DNA from: Gammaproteobacteria bacterium | GTDB lineage: Bacteria > Pseudomonadota > Gammaproteobacteria > Steroidobacterales > Steroidobacteraceae | Assembly (NCBI GenBank): GCA_030040235.1 | Contig: JASHUC010000324.1 | Coordinates: 1-18,650, forward strand | Reading direction: 5' to 3' | Length of the DNA: 18,650 bases | Part shown: in pieces, positions 6,303 to 13,480 of the stretch | Position numbering within the stretch: the stretch's first letter is position 1 | How the letters are laid out: each line of letters starts with the position of its first letter | Translations under genes and position numbers: made by a program | The notes under the pieces: model-generated | What the model saw: only the letters and a program-made list of their open reading frames with translations | Database searches by the model: none | Told to the model about the DNA's origin: nothing

Positions 6303-8573
6303 TCACTGCGGCAACATGATCTGCCCGTCAATCATCAAGCTCCCGCTCACCGACGGTGCGCCCGTGCCCGGCTGACCGCCGCCGACCGATACGGTGTATC
6401 GGCCCTGGGCGATGATGATGTCGCCGGAGTCGGTGACCATGCTCAGATCGCGGCGCCGCAAGTGGAAAGTGACCCTGCGACTTGCCCCCGGGGCGATGTG
6501 AACGCGCTCGAATCCGCGCAGCGCGCGCAGCGGCGCGCCTGGAACGTCCGGAAATCTCAGATAGAGCTGCGCGACCTCATCGCCGGCGGCTTCGCCGGTA
6601 TTGGTGACGGTGACCGCGACATCGACCGCCGAGCCGGCGGGGATCGATGCCGCAGGGAGCGTGAGGTCACTGTATTTGAAGGTCGTATAGCTCAGCCCGT
6701 ACCCGAAGGGCCAGAGCGGCTCGCCGGTGAAGTAGCGATAGGTTCGCCCCTTCATCGAGTAATCCTCGAACGGCGGAAGCTGTCGCACGTCCTCGTAGAA
6801 GGTGACCGGCAGGCGCCCGGCCGGATCGTTCTTCCCGCTCAGCGTCTCGGCAATTGCGGTACCACCCTCCTCGCCGGAATACCAGGCCTCGAGGATCGCG
6901 TTGGCGTGCGCCTTCTCCCAGTTGGCACCGAGGGCGCTGCCGCCCATGAGGACGACGACGAGCGGCTTGTGGGTGGCGGCGACGGCCTCGACGAGCTCCT
7001 CCTCGGGCTTCGGCAGATCGAGGCTGGTCCGGTCACCACCCGCGAACCCGGGCAGGTCGATCCGCATCTCCTCCCCCTCGAGGCGGCTCGTGATGCCGAC
7101 GACGGCGACGACCACATCCGCCGCTCTCGCCGCGGCGATCGCGGCCGGATCGGGCGTCTGGTCTGCGGGATAAGCCGGAGGCGTGCGGCCTGCCTTGTCG
7201 CCGTTGGCGAGGAAGGAAGTTCCGGGAACGTAGGTGATCTTCGCATCCGGGAATTCCGCCCGCATCCCCTCGAGGACGCTGACGGTGTGCGTCGGGGTTC
7301 CATTGTAGTTGCCGAGCAGGACGCGCGTCTGATCGGCCAGCGGACCGACGATCGCGATGTGCTTCACCGATCGAAGCGGCAGCACGCCGTCGTTCTTCAG
7401 CAGCACGAGGGATTCGTCGGCGAGGCGGCGGGCGAGGGCGCGATGCGCGGGGCTGTCGAGCTGGCGCTCATCGAGGTGCGCGTACGGCACTCTTGCGGGC
7501 GGATCGAACATCCCGAGACGGATGCGGGCCGTGAAGAGCCGCACGAGCGCCCTGTCGATCGCGCTCTCGGAGAGATAGCCCTGCTGCACCGCCTCGATGT
7601 ACGGGCGGTAATCGTGGTCGTCCGTCACCTTGCTGAGGAAGTCGATGCATTCGTTGTCCACGCCGCGCTCGAGCGCGATGGCTGAGGCCTGCGGCTGAGT
7701 CGGCCGGTATTGATGGCCCGAGTAGATGTCGCGGACGGCGCCGCAATCCGAGACCACGTAGCCCTGGAACTGCCACGCCCCGCGCAGCGTGTGCTCGAGC
7801 AGAAATTCGTTGGCGCACGCGGGCTCGCCATTGATCGCGTTGTAGGCGCACATGACCGATGCCGCATGCCCCTCGACGAGGGCGGCACGGAAGGCCGGCA
7901 GATAGGTGTCCTCCTCGTCGTGCCTGCTCACATCCACGTCGGCGAAGTGGCGCGTGGGTTCCGGCCCCGAGTGCACGTCGAAGTGCTTGGGGGTGGCGAT
8001 CACGCGGTAGTAGCGCGGGTCGTTCCCCTGCATGCCCGTGACGAAGGCGACGGCCATCCGCGCGCTGAGGTAAGGATCCTCGCCGTAGGTCTCCTGGCCT
8101 CGGCCCCAGCGCGGATCGCGGAAGATATTGACGTTCGGCGCCCAGAAATCGAGACCCTCGAAGATGTTGGAATGCCCGGCGCGTTCGTCCTGCGTGTGCT
8201 TGATGCGGCCTTCGATGCCGATCGCCGTTGCCATCTCGTGAATCCCGGGGACATCGAAGGTCGCGGCGAGCCCGATGGGCTCGGGAAACTCGGTGACCCC
8301 CTGGGCGATGACCCCGTGCAGTGCCTCGCTCCACCAGTCGTAGGCCGGCACGCCGAGGCGCGGGATGGCGCGCGCTTGATTGACGAGTTGCGAGGCCTTC
8401 TCCTCGAGCGTCATGCGCCGCACGAGATCGGCGGCGCGTTCCTCGGGCGAGAAGTGCGGATCGAGGTAGGGCGGCTGCGATGACTCCTGCGCCGCCGCCC
8501 CACCCGCCGCACCCGCCCAAGGCGCGAGGCTCGCCCAGATCATTGCCACGAGTCGCTTGGTGCACCCAGTCAT
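6303..8573 (-). CDS. Secreted glycoside hydrolase family 3 (beta-glucosidase/beta-xylosidase)
   Basis: This exo-acting enzyme releases terminal beta-linked glucose or xylose from oligosaccharides, probably in the periplasm. The 756 residues begin with a signal peptide (hydrophobic to about 28, AAAQE). The GH3 N-terminal barrel follows (about 40-340) with WWSEALHG, DPRWGRGQETYGEDP, PKHFDVHSGPE and the nucleophile Asp276 in GYVVSDCGAV. The GH3 C-terminal domain (about 385-625) includes RLEGEEMRIDLPGF, where Glu499 is the likely acid/base. A fibronectin III-like domain lies at about 650-735 (NTGEAAGDEVAQLYL). Length fits three-domain GH3 proteins; no PA14 insert is seen. The WWSEALHG and VHSGPE wording resembles xylosidase/glucosidase subgroups, but the sugar cannot be fixed. 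GGGAG precedes the ATG. It begins 17 bases after polB. No SusCD or sugar-uptake genes are near, so its role beside repair genes is unexplained. Confidence 0.92.
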   Translation of the reverse strand: MTGCTKRLVAMIWASLAPWAGAAGGAAAQESSQPPYLDPHFSPEERAADLVRRMTLEEKASQLVNQARAIPRLGVPAYDWWSEALHGVIAQGVTEFPEPIGLAATFDVPGIHEMATAIGIEGRIKHTQDERAGHSNIFEGLDFWAPNVNIFRDPRWGRGQETYGEDPYLSARMAVAFVTGMQGNDPRYYRVIATPKHFDVHSGPEPTRHFADVDVSRHDEEDTYLPAFRAALVEGHAASVMCAYNAINGEPACANEFLLEHTLRGAWQFQGYVVSDCGAVRDIYSGHQYRPTQPQASAIALERGVDNECIDFLSKVTDDHDYRPYIEAVQQGYLSESAIDRALVRLFTARIRLGMFDPPARVPYAHLDERQLDSPAHRALARRLADESLVLLKNDGVLPLRSVKHIAIVGPLADQTRVLLGNYNGTPTHTVSVLEGMRAEFPDAKITYVPGTSFLANGDKAGRTPPAYPADQTPDPAAIAAARAADVVVAVVGITSRLEGEEMRIDLPGFAGGDRTSLDLPKPEEELVEAVAATHKPLVVVLMGGSALGANWEKAHANAILEAWYSGEEGGTAIAETLSGKNDPAGRLPVTFYEDVRQLPPFEDYSMKGRTYRYFTGEPLWPFGYGLSYTTFKYSDLTLPAASIPAGSAVDVAVTVTNTGEAAGDEVAQLYLRFPDVPGAPLRALRGFERVHIAPGASRRVTFHLRRRDLSMVTDSGDIIIAQGRYTVSVGGGQPGTGAPSVSGSLMIDGQIMLPQ

Positions 8574-8590
8574 GGTCGGCTCCCGCGGGA

Positions 8591-10969
8591 TTACGAGTAG
8601 AGATCGAACTGTCGTGTATCGCCGATCACACGCTCGAAGTCGAGCCCGAGCGCTTCGAGCACCGGCTCGGCGACCGGTCTCACTTGCTTTGCGACGTAAT
8701 GCTCGCGATCGAGCGGGTGCTGGCGGTTGTCGAGCGGCTCGGCACCTGCGGTGGTCACGACGTAGCGGATCGAGCGCCCGAGGGGTTGGGCCGACTTGCG
8801 CGCCGCGGCCACGTGGGGCGGGGTGGTGGCCGTGTATTCGCGCGTGCTCTTGCGCAGGTTCTTGTGATACACGAGCTCCTCGTCGAACTCACCCCGGCGC
8901 ACGCGAGCGACGATATCGGCGAGATAGGCATCGACCGGCTGGCCGGTGAAGAGCCGCTGGTAGAGCTCACGCTGCACGCGCTTGGCGAGCGCCGTCCAGT
9001 CACGGCGGACGACCTCCATGCCGACGAACTCGACGCGCTCGGATCCGGCCTCGTGCAAGAGGCCGGCGTAGCGTTTGCTCGCCCCGCGGGTGCTGTGTCG
9101 CGCGTGCGGCAAGAACAGCCGTGCGTATAGCTTCTCGAACTCGAGCTCCAGACGGCTGCGCAGGCGCCAGCGCGCCTCGATGTGCCGCGTGAGGTCCTCG
9201 TTGAGTGCGGCCGCGAGCCTTGGTCCCTCCTCGAGCGCGCGCTCGGGATCCGGGCTTCCCGAGTGCACGAACAGGCTGTCGGTGTCGCCGTAGAGCACGG
9301 CGAACCCGGCCGACTCGAACCAGCGCTTCGACCACAGCAGCATCTCCTTCCCGAGACCGGTGATCGAGTTGGCGATGGCGGGGTTGAAGAAACGGCACGC
9401 CGGAGTGCCGAGCACACCGTAGAATGAGTTCATCAGGATCTTGATGGCGTGTGCCGCCACGCGGTCGCCGCGCCGCTTGGCCTGCTCACGCTGCGGAAAC
9501 AGCTCATCGAGCAGGCCGGGCAGGATCGCCGGGTCGCGCCGGAACGCGCCTCCAGGGGTGCGGATGAGGTCCGCCTCCGCCCCGGCGTTCGCCACGTAGC
9601 TCACCGGATCGATATTGAACGTGCGAATGAGGCTCGGATACAGGCTCCTGAAATCGAACACCCACACGTTACGATGCAGTCCGGTGACCGGCTCGAGCAC
9701 GTGCCCGCCGGCCTGCGCCTCGTGCACGCGCGAGTCGCTGCTGCGAACGCTCGGCGCGACCAGTCCCTTACGCTCGAGCTCCGAGAGGTACAGAAAGTCG
9801 AACGAGGCGATGCTCGCGGCGACGCGGTCCGGCGTCATGCCGGTCAAGCGGCTGCGCGCAAAGGCGAGTCGCACCAGGTCGAGCTTCTCGATGATCTGGA
9901 AGGCGAGGCGCGCATCGGTGCGGGCGTACCGGGCGAAAGCGGGCAGATCGTGCCGGTAGTTGTGTACGATCTCGGCGATGCGCTCGCGCACATCGCCGGC
10001 GAGCGCCTTGCCCTCGCCGAGCACCTCGCGTGCGACCGCATCGAGTGAGTAGTCGTCCATGCGCACGAAGGCCCCGCGCAGGAGGTCGATGCCATCGAGC
10101 ACCACGCGACCGGGAATGCTCACCTGGCCGCTGCCGAAGTAGCCTTCGGCCTTGCGAATGCGCATCGTCCCCGGCTCACGACCGAGATCGAGCGGATGGC
10201 CGAGCCGCAGCGCAATCCGTTCGAGCGCACTCAGATCGAAGTCGACGATGTTCCATCCCGTGAGCACATCGGGGTCGAACGACGCGATCCGATTGCAGAA
10301 CACATCGAGCGCCGCCCGCTCGTCCGGGCAGCGCGTGGCGCGCTCGGGCATGGGCCGGAGGCTCCCGTCCACGATGAGCACCTCGTCGAGCCCGGGCGCG
10401 AACAGCGAGATCGCGAGCAGCCGCTCGCCCTTGCCGTCGGTTTCGATGTCGAAGGAAAGCACGCGGGGCTCGACGCTCAGCTCCCCGGGCCGCACCGTGG
10501 GGTTGTCGAAGACACGGAGCACGCCCGCCTCTGCACGGATGCCGCCTTCGATCACGCAGCCTGCTTTGATGCTGCGCTCGATCAGATAGCGCACGGCGAA
10601 GCGCACGTCGGCCTCGAACGTGTCGATGCTCGCCGCGTGCAGGCGGTCGCGAAGGGCAGGGACGTCGGCGGGGATCTCCACCTCCACGCGAGCGACCGGC
10701 GCTCCGTCGAAGGTTCGCCTGCCCACCGGCTCGAGCCTCGAGGCTCCCTGGGCTCGCACGCGCTCCGCATCGGCGGCGCGGACGTAGAAGTGAGGATGCT
10801 GGCGATCGTCGCGCACGAGAAACGCTCCGCCGCTCTCCAGGCGGCCATAGAGATGGACCACGGGCAGGCGCCGGCCGTCGCCGGCGCGAATCACGCGGTA
10901 ACTCGCCTGCAGAACGAACCCGCGGACGGGAGCGGCAAGGGGAGCCGCCATTTCATCCGCGCGCGGCAT
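8591..10969 (-). CDS. polB: DNA polymerase II, family B, with 3'-5' proofreading exonuclease
   Basis: This is a template-directed DNA polymerase of the E. coli Pol II type, which works in repair, replication restart and lesion bypass. The 792 residues are close to the 783 of E. coli PolB. Exonuclease motifs are intact: Exo I Asp174/Glu176 in LSFDIETDG, Exo II around Asp243 in GWNIVDFDL, and Exo III Tyr348/Asp352 in YARTDARLA. Polymerase motifs are also intact: motif A Asp439 in DFRSLYPSL, motif B KILMNSFYG (510-518), and motif C YGDTDS (560-565) with catalytic Asp562 and Asp564. The ATG at 10969 overlaps the end of the DUF72 gene by 17 bases. A second ATG at 10951 begins one base after that gene's stop, and either would give translational coupling. 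In E. coli polB is SOS-induced; no LexA box was found next to it here. It is third in line after ku. Confidence 0.95.
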   Translation of the reverse strand: MPRADEMAAPLAAPVRGFVLQASYRVIRAGDGRRLPVVHLYGRLESGGAFLVRDDRQHPHFYVRAADAERVRAQGASRLEPVGRRTFDGAPVARVEVEIPADVPALRDRLHAASIDTFEADVRFAVRYLIERSIKAGCVIEGGIRAEAGVLRVFDNPTVRPGELSVEPRVLSFDIETDGKGERLLAISLFAPGLDEVLIVDGSLRPMPERATRCPDERAALDVFCNRIASFDPDVLTGWNIVDFDLSALERIALRLGHPLDLGREPGTMRIRKAEGYFGSGQVSIPGRVVLDGIDLLRGAFVRMDDYSLDAVAREVLGEGKALAGDVRERIAEIVHNYRHDLPAFARYARTDARLAFQIIEKLDLVRLAFARSRLTGMTPDRVAASIASFDFLYLSELERKGLVAPSVRSSDSRVHEAQAGGHVLEPVTGLHRNVWVFDFRSLYPSLIRTFNIDPVSYVANAGAEADLIRTPGGAFRRDPAILPGLLDELFPQREQAKRRGDRVAAHAIKILMNSFYGVLGTPACRFFNPAIANSITGLGKEMLLWSKRWFESAGFAVLYGDTDSLFVHSGSPDPERALEEGPRLAAALNEDLTRHIEARWRLRSRLELEFEKLYARLFLPHARHSTRGASKRYAGLLHEAGSERVEFVGMEVVRRDWTALAKRVQRELYQRLFTGQPVDAYLADIVARVRRGEFDEELVYHKNLRKSTREYTATTPPHVAAARKSAQPLGRSIRYVVTTAGAEPLDNRQHPLDREHYVAKQVRPVAEPVLEALGLDFERVIGDTRQFDLYS

Positions 10970-11666
10970 CGAGGTTATCCAGCAGCAGCCGAGCGAACTG
11001 CGGGCCCTTGCCTGCCTCCTCGTGCTTGAAATAGACGAACACCTCGCTCAAATGCGAGGTCTTCTCGCGGATGGTGCGCGCCCAGCGCTCGATGTCCTCC
11101 CGCGTGTAGCCCTCGTCCCGCAAGCGGAAGTAGCCGTAGGCGGCCGTGATCTCGAGCGGGATGGAAAGCTTCTCGCCGTCGGCGACGCAAAGGGCGAGAT
11201 TGCGTTGCCTCAGCCGCGCGTACACTGCCTCATCGAGCCAGGAAGTGTGCCGAAATTCGAACGCCGCCTGCACATCCGCCGGCAGCATGCTGAGGAATGC
11301 ATCGAGCACTGCCAGGTCCTTGCGCAAGTACGGCGGCAGCTGAAACAGCAGCAGCCCGAGCCTGGGTCCGAGCGAGGCGGCGGTCTCGACGAAGTGCCGC
11401 AGCGCATCGGCGCAATCGCGCAGCCGCGCATCGTGGGTGATACGCCTGGGGGCCTTCAGCGTGAACTTGAAGCCGGGCGGAACCTGAGCGCTCCACGCCG
11501 CCAGAATCTTCGGCGTCGGCGCGTGATAGAAGGTGTAATTGATCTCGACCGTCGTGAAGTGCTCCGCATAGAACGGCAGCATCTTCGCCGTCGGCATCTT
11601 CTGCGGGTAGAAGCTTCCCCGCCACTCCGGATAGTTGTAGCCCGAGGTTCCGACCCAGGTCGTCAC
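10953..11666 (-). CDS. DUF72 (YecE) family protein
   Basis: This 237-residue protein belongs to the DUF72/YecE family, whose known structures are TIM-type barrels but whose reaction is not established. Family hallmarks are the N-terminal VGTSGYNYPEWRGSFYP, the VEINYTFYHAPT segment (about 41-52), FTLKAPRRITH, LLFQLPPYL, FEFRHTSW (about 136-143) and the late FVYFKHEEAGKGP. No signal peptide is present, so it is cytoplasmic. The start is GTG with only a weak ribosome binding site. It follows the HTH/TPR gene by 22 bases and overlaps polB, so it should be co-translated with the polymerase. From memory, a computational study predicted DNA binding and similarity to endonuclease IV for a Thermotoga member; with ligD, ku and polB beside it, a role on DNA ends is an attractive inference but unproven. 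Confidence 0.9.
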   Translation of the reverse strand: MTTWVGTSGYNYPEWRGSFYPQKMPTAKMLPFYAEHFTTVEINYTFYHAPTPKILAAWSAQVPPGFKFTLKAPRRITHDARLRDCADALRHFVETAASLGPRLGLLLFQLPPYLRKDLAVLDAFLSMLPADVQAAFEFRHTSWLDEAVYARLRQRNLALCVADGEKLSIPLEITAAYGYFRLRDEGYTREDIERWARTIREKTSHLSEVFVYFKHEEAGKGPQFARLLLDNLDAARG

Positions 11667-11688
11667 GCGTCCGCCGCTCGATATGGGC

Positions 11689-12540
11689 TCAGTGCTCCTG
11701 CTGCGTCACCAGGCGCCGGTACTGGCCCAGATGGCGGATGGCATGCTGAGACTTGCCCTGCGATTCGTAGAGCCTCGCGAGATTGTAGTGGCAATCGGCG
11801 AGCTTGGGGTCCTCGGAGAGGGCGGCGTGATAGGCCTCGAGGGCGGCCTGCGGCTTGCCCACGTCCTCGAGCAGCACGGCGAGGTTGAACATGAGGAGCG
11901 GATCGGCGCCACACTGCTCGATCCCCTGGCGGTAGACGTTTTCGGCGAGGTGCGTGTCGCCGCGCTCGTGCAGGAGACGGCCCCGGTTGATCCAGGCGCC
12001 CACGTTGATGGGGTCCGCCTCGATGGAGCGCTCATAGGCCCGCAGCGCCGCCGAGGGATTCGTGCCTTCGAGCTCGAGCGCCTCGGTAAACCAGTCGTCC
12101 CCGTCTTTCGCGGGCTCGTGGGCGAGCCGCTCGTAGAGCCGAACGGGCTCGTCGCGGTGCTCGACCACCTGCAGGATCCCGTCGTGCACGGTCACATCGA
12201 GGCCGAGCAGGTACTGTCCGTCGTCGGCTTGCCAGCGAGCCTCGCCTTCGCGCACCACGACGCGATCCCCGAGCGCGCAGATGCAGAGCCCCGAAAGCGG
12301 AGCCGCTGCCGGCAGATTGCGCCGCAGCGTCTCGAGCGAGCGCCGGATGCGCTTGCGCGGGATTCTCGCCTCGATGAGCGCGCGGGCCGTGCGCAGCACG
12401 ATCAGATCCTGGAACGAGAAGAGGTATTCACGGCGCGGGCCGCGCGCCGGCCTGACGAATCCGACCTTGATCAGGCCCTGAAGCGTGCTGCGCGGCAGCT
12501 GCAGGACTCGCTCGACGTCCCGCACATTGTACAAATGCAT
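11689..12540 (-). CDS. MerR-type helix-turn-helix protein with C-terminal TPR repeats
   Basis: The 283-residue protein joins two parts. Residues about 1-72 read as a MerR-like winged helix-turn-helix: YNVRDVERVLQLPRSTLQGL supplies the helix-turn-helix and ARGPRREYLFSFQDLIVLRT the wing and following helix. A linker domain (about 80-140, with GQYLLGLDVTV) is unfamiliar. Residues about 141-275 hold three to four tetratricopeptide repeats, for example INVGAWINRGRLLHERGD, PLLMFNLAVLLEDVGKPQAA and LADCHYNLARLYESQGKSQH. No ligand-binding cysteines of metal-sensing MerR proteins are seen. GGGAGCGGAG precedes the ATG. It sits 42 bases after ku and 22 before the DUF72 gene, so it may regulate this repair block, with the TPRs binding a protein partner. 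Function is inferred from architecture only. Confidence 0.75.
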   Translation of the reverse strand: MHLYNVRDVERVLQLPRSTLQGLIKVGFVRPARGPRREYLFSFQDLIVLRTARALIEARIPRKRIRRSLETLRRNLPAAAPLSGLCICALGDRVVVREGEARWQADDGQYLLGLDVTVHDGILQVVEHRDEPVRLYERLAHEPAKDGDDWFTEALELEGTNPSAALRAYERSIEADPINVGAWINRGRLLHERGDTHLAENVYRQGIEQCGADPLLMFNLAVLLEDVGKPQAALEAYHAALSEDPKLADCHYNLARLYESQGKSQHAIRHLGQYRRLVTQQEH

Positions 12541-12582
12541 CTCCGCTCCCTGGACGAGGAGTGTGTGGAGGCCGGGGGGCGT

Positions 12583-13461
12583 TCAGCGTCCCCGTTTGGC
12601 CGTCTTGCGGGCCGGTTTTGCCGGCTCCTCGATGCGCTTGGGGCCACGGCGCGGACCGAGCTGTGAGGCCGAAGCGCGCGCCGCATCGCCTCGCTCCAGG
12701 CTTGCGCGCAGTGCCTCCATCAGATCGATGACCTTGCCGCCCGTCTCGGGGGGGAAGTCGGCGACCGAAATCTCCCGTCCCTCCACCTTCTTGTCGATTG
12801 CCGCCTGGATCCGCGCGCGCAGCTCGTCGGTGTAGGCGGCGGGATCGAACTTCTCGGAGGTCTGTTGATTGATGAGCTGTTGCGCGAGGGTGAGCTCCGC
12901 CGGCTTCACCTCGGGCTTCGGCACGTCGATCTCGCTTGCCGGGCGCACATCGGCTGCGAAGTGCAGCTGCTGGAGCGTCAGTACATCACCGACCGGGCGC
13001 AGCATCACGATGTAGCCCTTGCCTCTCGTTGCCCAGCGTCCGACCGCGCAGCGCTTGGCCTGCTTGAGGGCCTCGTTGAGCAGCCCGTAAGGCTTGGCGG
13101 CACCCTTGTCGGGCGCCAGATAGTAGGTCTTGTCGAAATAGACCGGGTCTATCGACTCGACGGGCACGAACTCCGAGATCTCGATCGTATGGGTCCCCGC
13201 CTCCTCGAGCGCTTTGATCTCCTCGGGCGCGAACGTGACGTACTGATCCTTGGCGAATTCGTATCCCTTGACCATGTCCTCCCGTTCGACGATCGAGCCG
13301 TCCTTCGCGCACACGTACTGCTGCTTCAGTCGCGAGCCGCAACCTTTGTGCAGCAGGTTGAAGGAGATCGCGTTCGAGCTCTGCGTCGCGCTATAGAGCT
13401 TCACCGGGATTGCGACGAGCCCAAAGGAGATGGTGACGGATCCGATCGAGCGTGCAGCCAT
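12583..13461 (-). CDS. ku: Non-homologous end-joining protein Ku
   Basis: Bacterial Ku forms a homodimeric ring that threads onto double-strand DNA ends and recruits LigD. The 292-residue length is typical. The N-terminus (SIGSVTISFGLVAIPVKLYSA) and the core segments EREDMVKGYEF, IDPVYFDKTYYLAP and AVGRWATRGKGYIVMLRP are characteristic of the bacterial Ku core beta-barrel. The C-terminal part, about 255-292, is rich in Arg, Lys and Ala (RRGPKRIEEPAKPARKTAKRGR is its last part), like the basic extended tail that aids DNA binding and LigD contact in other bacteria. TGAGGTG lies five bases before the ATG. It follows ligD by 19 bases, so the two end-joining partners are surely co-transcribed. Confidence 0.97.
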   Translation of the reverse strand: MAARSIGSVTISFGLVAIPVKLYSATQSSNAISFNLLHKGCGSRLKQQYVCAKDGSIVEREDMVKGYEFAKDQYVTFAPEEIKALEEAGTHTIEISEFVPVESIDPVYFDKTYYLAPDKGAAKPYGLLNEALKQAKRCAVGRWATRGKGYIVMLRPVGDVLTLQQLHFAADVRPASEIDVPKPEVKPAELTLAQQLINQQTSEKFDPAAYTDELRARIQAAIDKKVEGREISVADFPPETGGKVIDLMEALRASLERGDAARASASQLGPRRGPKRIEEPAKPARKTAKRGR

Positions 13462-13480
13462 GACGGCACCTCAGTTGAGA

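Noticed and set aside
6462..7685. Long open frame antisense to the GH3 gene (about 407 codons)
   Set aside because: Typical GC-rich shadow frame: composition rich in Arg, Gly and Asp, no recognisable domain, and opposite a clear gene.
8574..8590. Separate promoter or terminator between polB and GH3
   Set aside because: Only 17 bases separate the genes and they contain just the ribosome binding site.
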